Shown: piece by piece, positions 1 through 11,332 of the stretch
How the letters are laid out: every line of letters starts with the position of its first letter
How positions within the stretch are numbered: the first letter of the stretch is position 1
Origin: Primulina eburnea
Lineage: Eukaryota; Streptophyta; Magnoliopsida; Lamiales; Gesneriaceae
Length of the DNA stretch: 64,000 nucleotides
Assembly: GCF_022965805.1 (NCBI RefSeq)
Contig: NC_133115.1
Location: forward strand, 34,215,321-34,279,320
Direction of reading: 5' to 3'
Position numbers and translations under genes: made by a program
Notes under the pieces: model-generated
Told to the model about the DNA's origin: nothing
The model's input: the letters and a program-made list of their open reading frames with translations, nothing else
The model's database searches: none

Positions 1-91
1 GTGGATTTAGATCTGCGTCTCACTTGTAAAATTTGTTGGGGTTTGAATTTATATATGGTACGCATTAGGAACGAAATGAAACCCTACTAAA

Positions 92-161
92 TGGGCTCTT
101 CAATCTATTGGGCCAACGGGTCATATTGGGCTAGCCTATATCAAATATTATCACGGGCCCA
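92..161 (+). promoter_or_regulatory. Cluster of four site II (TGGGCY) boxes upstream of GatA
   Basis: TGGGCT lies at 92-97, TGGGCC at 109-114 and TGGGCT at 127-132; GGCCCA at 156-161 is the same box on the other strand. All are within 145 bases of the GatA start codon. Such boxes are bound by TCP factors and are enriched in plant promoters for ribosomal, mitochondrial and other growth genes, which suits an organellar translation gene. The transcription start is not known, so some boxes could lie in the 5' UTR. Confidence 0.55.
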
Positions 162-233
162 TCGTAATGAGCTCAAAATGCCGATCAAGAGAAGCGAGCA
201 GCTTACTTTCATATTCCGATTCACCACCGGAAA

Positions 234-3200
234 ATGCTATCCTCAGCCCAACCGCCACGTCTCTTCCGATCCCCAGCAACCGCCGCCACCACCTTCAAAT
301 ACCTACACGCCTCACCTCTGCTCCCCACAGCCACCGCCATTCCTTCTCCGCCATCTGATATTCTCACGACCCGTAAATCACTCCTCTCCCGCCAAACATC
401 TGCCATCGACCTCGCCAAGTCCTTTCTCCACCGTCTCCGCCGCATTGAGCCTCAAGTTAACAGCTTCTTATACGTCTCTCCAGAAGAAGCCGTGTTGAAG
501 CAGGCTCAGGAGCTGGATGATAAGATTAGGAACAATGATGAAGTGGGGCCCCTAGCTGGGGTATTGGTCGGGGTTAAGGATAATATTTGCACCTCAGACA
601 TGCCCTCGACCGCAGGGTCTAGGATCTTGGAGAATTATCGGCCACCTTTTGATGCCACGGCAGTGAAGAAGCTTAGGGAGGCGGGGGCTATTATTGTTGG
701 GAAGACGAACTTAGATGAGTTTGGTATGGGGAGTACAACTGAAGGCTCTGCTTATCAAGTTAGTATCTTTTTTGTAGCGATGATATAGTTTGATTTTTGC
801 ATGAACTTTACTTGGTTTGCTATGCGTGGGTTCCTCTGCTCGTTAAAGTGGTCATCTGAATTGTTAAAATGTGCAATGTGGCTAAGTGAACTGAAGCTTG
901 TGAATTTTCTGGAGGTGTTTGACGGATTTAAAATTGTCTCTGTTCACTAACACTTTCAATCTATGGACTTCCGTAAAATGTCTGGATATTGGTTTTGTTT
1001 TTTTTTTTATTCGCGGAGAAAGTTGCAATTTTTGCACCTTGTAGCATATATATTGTGTTGCGGTATTATGTACCTCAGAATATACTTTCTCCGTGAATAA
1101 TCAGTTGTGCATCATCATGATTTGTCTCATTAGTGGGGATACTGATTGAAAAAGTGTGATGTGAATATCTAAACATAAACGATGTAAACTCTATTATGTT
1201 TCCCTTTGGGTAGTAAACCAAAATCGGAACATTATCTCTGAAACTGCAACCAAAACCTTTTATTTGTTGTTCCAAAACGGAATCAAAACCGATGATTTAC
1301 AATTAGAAACTGGAACCTAACCCGACGCCATTTGGAATTAAAAGCTAATTAGTCTAAACTTCAAAATTCATCTTAAGTTTTAAAGTCATGAGCATAGATC
1401 GACAACTTAATTTACATAATTTGTAATACTTTTTTTATTTTCAAATTTTCAAATACAAATTTTATTTCTTTTTCAAATGGTTGTTTTATGTTGTAATACA
1501 ATTATTGCATGATTATATTTAAGTAGTTTGATGACCTTATGAAAAGTAATTTTCTTTTCTTTCACGACCGTTAAATTTAACGAATAATTCGGTTTAAACC
1601 GTAACATAACCAGAATCGAGTCGTGTCTATGGCTATATGCTAAACCTTTGACTTTGGGACTATGGTCAGATGTAATGTTGGAATACCAAATCCTTCCTTA
1701 CCAGAGTTGCAAGTCTGTCAAGTGACTATAGCTTAAAAGCAAGGTGTAAGAAAAGGCAGGCCCCTTAATAAAATATTGTTGTATCTAGACATAATGTTCT
1801 AAAATCAAAATACTTTGTACAAATCTGTGTGACATCCCCAGAATGTACTTTACAAGGTATTGAATTATAACAAGCAAATATTTATCAGTTTAAAAGGAAA
1901 AACTAACTTAATATAAGATGTACTCAACAATTCCTATATCTTAGGTAGGTTCATCGATACCTTGAGTCTTTAAAGCGGACCAAGGTGCCGGCTGCATGGC
2001 AAGTTGTGATTCATTGAAGAGTTGAGTCTTGGCTTGTGTATATACGCTAGTTACCCCTAGAGTCTATGATTAAACCTGATTCCATTTTTTACTTGCATTA
2101 CCATGTGTAGAGAATCGCCATGTTAAAGTTTGAAGTATTACCTTATTCTTGGTGGGGAGATGGATTTAAATAATTGATTATATATTCTCTTGTAAAAGGT
2201 GCCAAAGTAGAGTCTAGTGACCATAAATTCCTATATCAACCATGGATGGTGTTCTTGAAAAAGAAGTGGTCCATAATTTGACTTTAAATATTCCAGTTTA
2301 TGGAGCCAACATCACAGAACAAATAGTACGGTCAATCACAAATAATTGCAGCACTTTCAGTCCTTTAGTGTTGAATAAGATCTTTATGGATATTGACATC
2401 ATGATAAGATATTTAGATGGCTCAGAGCTCTTTTGATTTGTTACAACTATTACAAAGTGAAGAATTAGCTTAAATTATAGCCGGTAATTGGATATGGTTT
2501 ACTCAGGTGACACATTTTCATATTCGTTAGGTGACGGCTAATCCTTGGGATTTGTCACGGGTACCAGGAGGGTCTTCAGGGGGTTCAGCTGCAGCTGTTT
2601 CTGCCAGACAGTGCATGGTTTCACTGGGAAGTGATACTGGTGGAAGTGTTCGGCAACCAGCATCATTCTGTGGGGTTGTTGGATTGAAGCCAACATATGG
2701 GCGCGTTTCAAGATATGGACTTGTGGCTTATGCGTCATCCTTGGATGTTATTGGATGCCTTGGTTCATCTGTTGCTGATGCAGGAATTCTCCTTCACACT
2801 ATCTCGGGCCATGATAATTTTGATGCGACCAGTAGCAAGAGAGTAAATGTTTAAATACTTAACCTGCATTCGTGATTCAGTAGCACCCAATCATCTACTA
2901 CCAAAAATATCTTATAACCATTGTAGGAATTAAGGTATGGTTGGGTTGTTGGGCATAAATTGAGGTGAAGGCAAACCTCATTTTCTTTTTTATACATGTA
3001 TGTGTATAAAATCTCATGCATCAGATTTTAAGTGGCATACCTTTTTTATGGCTAGGAGAGTGCTAATCAAGCTTTTAGTCTAGCTTCTACCTTCCTAAGA
3101 TCAAGTCATGCTTTCAAGATTCTTCAGCTGTCTCTTAATCTTGATGGGCGAATACGTTTTAGGAAGTTCCTGACTACGCATCACAATTCCTTGCCATCGA

Positions 3201-5271
3201 TTACTTGGAGTCTAAACCCTTGAGGGGGATGAAAGTTGGTGTGATAAGTGAAACGCTTGGAGATGGGGTTGATTCGGAAGTAGTATCTTCAGTTCGTTAT
3301 GCTGTTTTGCATTTGGAAGAACTAGGTTGCATTGTCACTGAGGTTTCCTTTTCTCTGTCATATATTTCCCTAATCTTCGTTCATTTATGCCACTCTGATA
3401 GAATCATAATTTTTTCCTTTCCATATTTTGTTTGCCTGATGCAGGTCTCGTTACCGTCATTTTCCATTGGATTGCCAGCTTACTATATTCTTGCTTCGTC
3501 TGAATCATCATCAAATTTGTCTCGTTATGATGGTGTCAGGTTATATTACAACATTCCTTTATGACAATTCAAATAGAGAACTGGTGTGATGTTGATTGGC
3601 GGATTTGGAAGACAGCAGTATATAATCATCTCTGTTATAAACTACCCAATACTTACTGTATAAAATAACAGCAGAAACCTTGTAATTTGTATCTAATTAT
3701 TATTCTGTTTAGATATGGCAATCAAGTTTTTGGAGAAGAGCTTAATTCTCTTTATGGGGGTTCTCGAGCTAAAGGTTTTGGTTCTGAGGTATGACTCTTG
3801 AAAATCTATTGGGGGAAAATAGCTCCTTGTTTTGATATGGGTTTATGACATGTATTATCGTGGGTAGTATTCGTCTGTTGTTGTTTCATTATCTTGTCTG
3901 AGAGAAGACCTCTCCAGATATTCACTTTGCAACAGTTATCTTCTTGTTGCAGGTTAAAATGCGAATTCTAATGGGTGCGTACGCACTTTCAGCTGGTTAT
4001 TATGATGCATATTACAAGCGTGCCCAGCAGGTTTGACTACCAATTCCCTGTTTTTATATTGTTCATGGATGAGACGACTTAGATAAAGAAAATTAATACC
4101 ATATGTTTTATCATTCTGCTGCGGCTCTAGAATATTTGAAACTCAATGTTTGATAAGCTGATCAACTGCCGCCCTGGAAGTAATTTGGTGTAATCACTGT
4201 GTCACGAGTGTTTATCACATTGTTATTCTTTCTGCACTTAATTATTTTCTTTGCTGCTGTTTCAGGTTAGGACTCTTATTCGGAATGGCTTCAAGGAAGC
4301 TTTGGACAAAAATGATATCTTGATATCTCCTGCTGCTCCATCTGTTGCTTATAAGATTGGTATGACACCGGCATAGTTCACGTTGCGCTTTATTTCATCT
4401 TTGGTTTATGGACCCATGATTTTTTCTCTTAATGTTCTAGTTTGAAATCATTCAAAAAGAGTTATGTAATTTGTCCAGGTGAGAAGAAAAATGACCCACT
4501 GGCTATGTACGCAGGAGACATAATGACTGTGAGTTTGTAGAAACACTTCTAGATTTTGCAGTTGTGTACTTATTTGGAGATTTATAGTTCTTTTTGTTGT
4601 TCCCTTATCTTGTGCATCTGCACCGTGAGTCTTCGTGGTTCTTATATCTTAATGAGGGGTTAAGGGGTTATTGTTCTTTACACCCAAGTCATTTTTAGTT
4701 GCTAGAGTAGAAAAACCTTTTCCCTTTCCCATTTGTGAAGTGGTCTGGAATGCGTGTGTGTGTGTGTGTGTGTGTGTGTAGAGAGGGAGAGATGCAAAAA
4801 GGTTACAAGACATCTTTGCATAGATATTGAATCAGATTATTTGCTGCACAAGCACGGTTCTGGTTTGCTGATTATTTTATATTTTTATGTGTTCACACAG
4901 GTCAATGTTAACTTGGCTGGCCTGCCTGCATTGGTTGTGCCATGTGGATTTGTTGAAGGGGGATCTGCGGGCCTGCCCGTAGGAATTCAAATGATTGGAG
5001 CTGCATTTGATGAGGTGCATAAATATTCTTGTCTTAGCAAAAAATTTAACGTGTTCATTCTGCAACTATACATCTCAATGCTATTTAATATGCTGCGTAG
5101 TTGAAATTAATGATATGCCTTTTCCTGTAAGAAAATAAAGTTTGTTCTGATGCATTTCTCTGAATGTTGATGGTGCAGGAAAAGTTGTTGAGAGTAGGAC
5201 ATATCTTTGAGCAGACTCTTCAGGGTTGTTCTTTTATCCCACCAATTATAGCTGATGAATGGAGTTCTTAA
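234..5271 (+). CDS. GATA: Glutamyl-tRNA(Gln) amidotransferase subunit A, chloroplast/mitochondrial
   Basis: GatA is the amidase subunit of GatCAB. It releases ammonia from glutamine so that Glu-tRNA(Gln) becomes Gln-tRNA(Gln) in plastids and mitochondria. Ten exons fit: 234-758, 2531-2842, 3163-3342, 3445-3539, 3713-3788, 3953-4030, 4266-4359, 4479-4528, 4901-5014 and 5179-5271. They sum to 1617 nt, or 538 residues, the usual plant length. Residues 1 to about 45 are rich in Ser, Pro and Arg like an organelle transit peptide. The amidase triad is visible: Lys115 in VGVKDNI, cis-Ser190 in GGSSGGS and nucleophile Ser214 in GSDTGGS. Every intron is GT-AG. Intron 1 (1772 bp) is AT-rich and shows nothing else recognisable; the intron before exon 9 holds a GT microsatellite. 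The start is the first ATG in the transit-peptide frame. Confidence 0.95.
4754..4779. repeat. (GT)13 microsatellite in a GatA intron
   Basis: An uninterrupted run of 13 GT units lies in the intron between exons 8 and 9 of GatA, about 120 bp upstream of exon 9. It is expected to vary in length between individuals. No function is implied. Confidence 0.95.
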
Positions 5272-6241
5272 TCACCCACCATATGGTGTCTGTTCTGGAG
5301 GATGAGAATTTTTGGTTCAAATTTTTCTATACATTTTCATTTCTCCATGTTACCTAAAATTATTATTCCTTTATATCATTATCAAATGTTCTTGAAAAGT
5401 TAACTGTGCTATGAATGGCTAATATACTAGGAGTGGAGGTCGTTATTATTGACCGTGATCTGTCTGTACCCGAAAATTGAAGACATGGGGACAATTTTCG
5501 TTAGATGCCTGGATAATCGATTTTGCTTATTTCTCTGAAAAACTTGACCATTACAACTTTACATTAAATGAAATCTCACTTTCTTATTGTACTGTTTTTT
5601 TATACTAAGATAAACTCTAATCTTAACTATTATGCATACAAGTGGGATTTGAACACAAGTTCTCGGATAATATTGCAAAAATGAAAACTAAAAAATACCG
5701 AACGGGAAACGAAGGACACTTTGCACCTAACCTCTCATTTAAAAGTCTCGTGTAAATTAAATCCTAACAGTTCTGTATAATGATTTACGTATAAAAACAA
5801 AATTGTATTTTATTTGAAATGTACAGCACATATATCAGCTTCGTTTGGGTGCAAAGGTGCGTCACATTTTGTTTTCGTCTTTAGCTTCTGCTTATTAGAG
5901 ACAAAAGAAATTCTAAAAAGAGATAAACACGTGACAAAAACAAATATCCACTACAAAAGAAAGAAATAATATTTTATTTTTTACTTATCATTATAAATTG
6001 AAAATGATTAAATGATTGATAATTGCGCAAAAAGGAATGTTTATATTTTTATATAAGAAAAGTAATTTTAAAAACAATATGGAAACAACCTACAGATTGT
6101 TGTTGGTATGGATTTATTGCAAGTGCGTGTGTGAACGAGCGCGCATTAATTATTATCGTGATGTGACAAAAATGAAAATGGTCAAAAGGGTGAACCGGAA
6201 AATTAAAGAAACCTATATAAAAACAGTGTATTTCGGCTACT
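5272..6241. other. Intergenic region between the convergent genes GatA and COQ3
   Basis: AT-rich sequence holding the 3' UTRs of both tail-to-tail genes. I see no recognisable gene or transposon termini. Short open frames near 6016-6273 lie partly antisense to the last COQ3 exon and look like chance. Confidence 0.6.
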
Positions 6242-9207
6242 CTATGCGCTGTGTTTTGTTCCAAATGCAATGAAATTTACACTGATATCATCAGAGAGAG
6301 ACCATAGCCCTGAAAGAGGATTGTAGACAAACCCGGCCATCTCTTGAACCTGATAAAGATGGGAATTACAATCGAAAATCAAATGAAGGAGAAACGAGAC
6401 AGTCAACTCCGTGGAAAACAAGAATGAGAAAGCTAGCAACTTTTATCTTATACTTACATGAACGGAAGCACGCTCAAGGATTAGGACCAGTTCCTCTGGC
6501 GTCAGAAAACTCGACCATTCATGTGTACCTCTCGGAAGCTATATGTTAACAAAATTTAAACACTTTAATACCAAACATCGATGAAAAAAGAGGGACTACT
6601 TTTGAGGCATATTTTTTTTATACTTTACCCCCATAGATTTTGCTGGTAAAGGAGAAGGTTTTCAAGAAAATAAATGTATTTTTCAAATTTCAGAAGCAGA
6701 TGACGCACATCTGTAGGCATTGTCAGAAATTTTGTTACCGACACACACTGGACACAGAACAAATCTGACTCAAGTAAGGCACCTTTACTGATGCCTCTAT
6801 CTAGTCCACGGTTTACCAGCATATAAACACTTCGAAAACAATGAGCGGTTGTATAGCATACATACCCAATGTAAGACGTATTCTGCAATGACAATGGCAG
6901 TTGCATAAGCTCTCATTGAACGATTAATTGTTGAGATTAGATTAGCTCCGCCAACAGCTGTCAATGCTGACAAGGATTTGCAAAACTCAGCAGGATCTGC
7001 CACATGCTCAATTACCTAGGTAGGATATGCAAGACAATCAGATTAGTCCACTTTCTTCTGAACACAATATTAAGGAAAACGAAACATGATTACACCAAAA
7101 CATGATTAAACCAAAAAATAACTGAGTCCAATCAAAGTGTCCACTCATTTAAAGCAGACTTGAACAATATTAGTAAATTGCATTGGAAGCCATATTAATG
7201 GTTGCCCTTATTTTCCACAAGTTGCACCATTGTTAACTGCATTTGCATGAATAAGCTAACACACCTCCAAAGCAATTACAGCATCAAATTCTCTCCTCTC
7301 TTCCACCAATTTTTCTGTATGACAATAATGATGGCATCAGCTTTTGACAAATGGTTTACAAATTCAAAAGAAAAGGTTTCCTGAATGAATGATAGAAAAA
7401 AAATAAAGATATAAAAATCATTCATGAAGCACAAACGGATGGAAATGATGAAAACACAAAATCTAACGTATTAACATGGAGTGATGTATAACAATACAAG
7501 TAAACAGTAATGTAAAAATGAAACAGTTATACTTATGTGAAATTCAATATGTGAAAGCAATAAATCACGCCAGAGCAAAAAGAAATACAGATTACACACG
7601 CTTTAATCGCTTCCATTTATCTGCTTGCTCCATCAAACATTAAGAAAAAGAAAAATAGAAAGAAAAGAAATATATAATTGCTCATAGTGTTGCAGGAAAA
7701 ATAACAAGGAACACATGGAAGAACCAACAGAAATTTTGTGTTCGTTATTTTTGGGTGAGCATAGATAGGGAAATAGGAAGAAAATAGAAAGATTTGCAGA
7801 ATAGCTCGTAGAAATGAGTTACCGCCAAAGTAAAAAAATGCAAGATGCACGAAGAATTCAAAGATTATTAAAATTGAAAAGTAAAAATGACAGATGATCA
7901 ACAATATAACCTTCGCACAAACAAATATGATGTGTACCAGCAGTTGTGCATTGATAATTAATTGATGAAGTAACTGAATCCCGGTCCTGCAAAGATGCAA
8001 ACTCTTATAAATGAATAGCAAAAAAATTTCGAAGAACATATAAATGTGTGACGCTCCAAATCCTTTTGAAAAAATTGAAACCATTGAGAAGGACAGGTCC
8101 ATAATAACTTTTCCCAATGCACATACAAAGAAACATAATCGCTCCTTGTATTAGTTGATCATGCCTACAACTGATCCCCCTCTTTTTTTATATGACTTTG
8201 CAAGTAACATACCGCATGAATGCGTGCAATCTTAATGTTCTTTTCTATAGCATCAATTCCTGTTACATCAGCACCCATGCGAGCCAAAGGCTGAACTTTA
8301 AAAGGATAAGTCATTAGATTACTGCAAAAAGGAAACTCTAGTACCCCAAGTGTATCTGAAAGGCATTAGGCAATCTCAAGGGATAGATATTACTTGCCCT
8401 TTCTGAGAGCCAAAAATTAAAGATGCATACCTCAGATAAAATACCCCCTCCACAACCAACATCCACGAATTTCAACCCCTCAAATGGTCTTGGGCAGTGT
8501 GGATCCTTTCTGAAACAAGTTGACACCAACTAGTTTTTATAAAAAAAAAAACAAGAGTGAAAAGAATATCAAGGTGGAACATCATTTCTTAGGTTCCTAC
8601 AACAAGTAGACCTGATAAAAGCAACGCTGGTAGGATTAACAAAGATCAATAACTTCTTGCCTAGGAGTGAAATTAAGGATTAGCATTATTAAGGTAGTTT
8701 TTGCAAATACTAAAAAAAAATTGATCATGAACTTACAAATTTAGAGGTTATTTTAAGCATTTCCAAATGCCGCCTAAGAAACATAATAAGTCAAACTCGA
8801 GCAGAATTAAATTACCCAAAATGTCGGCATAATGTAGACCTGATAAAAGCAAGTCTGGTAGGATTCATCACATGTAATGGCTTAAATGGCCCTTCCGAAT
8901 CCCACCTTCAATTCATTCAACAAAAATTATAAAACAAATAAACTTCAACAATAACTGGAAAAAAAGGAAATCTCCGAAAATTTTGAAAATAATACCATGT
9001 CTCAGCAATGGCGGAGAACTTCTTGAGCTCATCTTGATTCAACGAGCTCTTTAACTGAAAACCGGGAGCTGGTGGACTGTTGACAGAATCTGAATAATGC
9101 CTTTCAAGATTCAAGCACCGATATTGGGATCGACAAAACTTATTGTGGAACCTTGGAGAGGACCTTGTTAGGGTTTGGAGTCGTTTTAACAGAATCTTTG
9201 AAGCCAT
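6242..9207 (-). CDS. COQ3: Ubiquinone biosynthesis O-methyltransferase, mitochondrial
   Basis: COQ3 carries out the two S-adenosylmethionine-dependent O-methylations of the quinone ring in coenzyme Q synthesis at the mitochondrial inner membrane. Nine exons fit, in transcript order: 8996-9207, 8816-8905, 8431-8509, 8213-8290, 7938-7986, 7265-7314, 6866-7015, 6458-6538 and 6242-6349. They total 897 nt, or 298 residues, slightly shorter than the Arabidopsis protein. The N-terminus ([15 protein letters not shown]) is basic and hydroxylated like a mitochondrial presequence. Residues 72-96 carry the conserved GPFKPLH and MNPTR stretch. SAM motif I is [12 protein letters not shown] at residues 116-127, and VIEHVADP follows. 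The C-terminal FVYNPLSG and LSDDISVNF blocks are also typical. All introns are GT-AG and the phases agree. Intron 2 carries a fragment resembling exon 2. Confidence 0.94.
8606..8637 (-). pseudogene. Duplicated fragment of COQ3 exon 2 inside intron 2
   Basis: This 32-base stretch matches bases 8834-8865 of the real exon 2 at 30 of 32 positions; the two mismatches are adjacent. Read on the minus strand it would give [11 protein letters not shown], against [11 protein letters not shown] in the gene. It lies between exons 2 and 3 and has no matching splice signals in a useful phase, so it looks like a local partial duplication rather than a working exon. Confidence 0.8.
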
Positions 9208-11332
9208 TGCACTAAGCCGATTACAGAAGCGCCACTGCTTAACCTGGCGACGTTACTGTGCCTGTTCTAATGTAAAACAAAACAATGGGCTTCATCAAAA
9301 ACCGAAAAAAACGAACCAAATTAAAATCGGTTATTTCGGTCGGAACAACACTAACCGAATGTTCAGGTGAAAAAATATAAAAAATTAAAAGTAATAGAGA
9401 GATTCATGTGCTGTCACCCAAACCCAACGAAATTTGCTGATAAATACAATGAATGTAGCTTAATAAATTCTTCATTTGCAATGCGAATGACGCTAAAAAT
9501 ATCTGCAAATACATGACATTAGATGCCAAAATACGGCCTTAGTTCCAGCAAAGGCTAGTATACAATTAAAATAACAAAATTAGTTTAATATGTTAATAAT
9601 TATTCATTTATCCAATAAGCAAATGATTAAGTGAAATTGATAGGCCACCCAGGAAATCCACAACAAACAATGGCATTTCTACAATGATTACACAATACTT
9701 ACAGCAAAAATACAGAAATGGTTGTTTGGCTATAGAAATATAGAATCAAAACGAGCAGAGAAGGAAGAACATGAACAGTACCAACTTGATATCCAGTGTG
9801 CTAATAATGAAAGAGATGCCATTTTGTGCCATTTCTGATTTTCTCACAGTGGATTTTGGATGAAGATGACCAGCATACAAACTGTTGATTTAGCTTAGGG
9901 TAAGATATATTTGAAGTGCTAGAGATTCAAGTGATTTAGAGTGAGGCTTTTCTTATTTTTTCAAAATAAACTTGGGCCAATCAAAACAAAGCCCAATGGA
10001 CAAAACTGCTATGGCCCTAAACTAAACAATATAAAATTGAAATTGCATTTAAAAAGTAAATCTATTAATTCTGTCTAACCGAATTTTCAAAACAATAATC
10101 AAGAAACGAAACCGATTTAACCGATTTTTTTTAAAAATAAAAATCAAATTTCTGAATTAAGTCAATTCGATCCGTTATTTCGGACTTAAAAATAATATAA
10201 TTTTGTTTGAATGACGATTTTCTACCTCATTTACATATTTTACTTTATCTTTTTTAAATTAATGTAGATGTGATTATTTTTCAAGAATGAGGAACATAAT
10301 AACGGCAGATTTCGTATTTTTTTATTTAAAAAATTTAATATTGAGAGTTGCAACAAAAGTCAAAATGGGTAAGATAATCTTTGGGGTTTTGATTAAATTT
10401 ACCACATGAAAATAGATATAATCCAAAGGTTGTGATTGAGGGGATTGGGGTGACAAGTGATTGAGTGAACATTACTCTTACTCTGATTGGTTAAAAACTT
10501 CTGAAGTAAAATACAAAGACTTTTGTTCCAGTGAACTTTATTCTTTTCAGCATGTGCTTTACTCTTACATAAATTCTTTGCATGAATGAACAGATATATC
10601 CCAAATTACAGACTCTGTTCATAAATTCATAATAAAAGCAAATGTATTTGTTTTTACCCTATCTTTTTTTTCTTTTTTTGCAATTCAAAATGTTAACCAA
10701 AAAAGACATTCACTAAATAAAATTTTCAATTTATAAAACAATATTTTGTGTGTGCATCACGTTTTAACTACTGTTTTCATTGATATTTTTATATGTATCT
10801 TTTGACCATTACGTCTTGGTACCTAGCTTAAGTATGGGAATCTTATTTGTAGGCCATTGGTTTATTCTTATAATACATGTAAAGTAATGAAACTCAATAA
10901 TACCAGATAATATCCTATTATTATGATTTTTGTTGATTTTTAGTTTTATTTTGTTGGAGTGTTGACAGTGATATTGAAAAAAAATGATGATGTTTAGCAC
11001 TCCAACAAAATATGATTAAAAACCAACAAACACACAAAGTTACGTGATTAAAACCTAATTTTGACAACTTAGAGGAAGACAACATAATTTATATGACCAA
11101 AATGTCTATTTAACATAATTAATATTACCCCAAAGGTAAGAGAATATATGAGTGTGTGCGCCGAACTCCACCACAAAAGCTAGTTCAAATGAGAAGATTG
11201 TCTAATTTTATACATACAACTCTCAATGACTTAATATAGTCGTTATGTGACATCTAGCATACTCGTTCACGCCTAAGAATGAACAACTGAAACTTGAAGT
11301 TTACAAGACGTTATCGGATGAACGGCTCATAG
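9208..11332. other. Intergenic region upstream of COQ3
   Basis: AT-rich, with no gene recognised. The first 200 bases upstream of COQ3 should hold its promoter; an AGCCCA-type box (read as TGGGCT on the plus strand) lies near 9286. The rest holds scattered short repeats with an ACCGAA/CGGTT character near 9300-9360 and 10075-10190, and a small hairpin at 10948-11011. Confidence 0.5.
10948..11011. repeat. Inverted repeat (14-bp arms, 36-base loop)
   Basis: The arm at 10948-10961 (ATTTTGTTGGAGTG) is the exact reverse complement of 10998-11011. This could be a remnant of a short foldback element, but I see no clear target-site duplication. Confidence 0.7.

Noticed and set aside
91..498. 135-codon frame overlapping GatA exon 1
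   Set aside because: It runs in another frame over the Ser/Pro-rich transit peptide. The GatA frame carries the conserved amidase motifs; this one is a composition shadow.
2242..2436. 64-codon frame inside GatA intron 1
   Set aside because: No recognisable family, no splice signals in a fitting phase, and GatA is complete without it.
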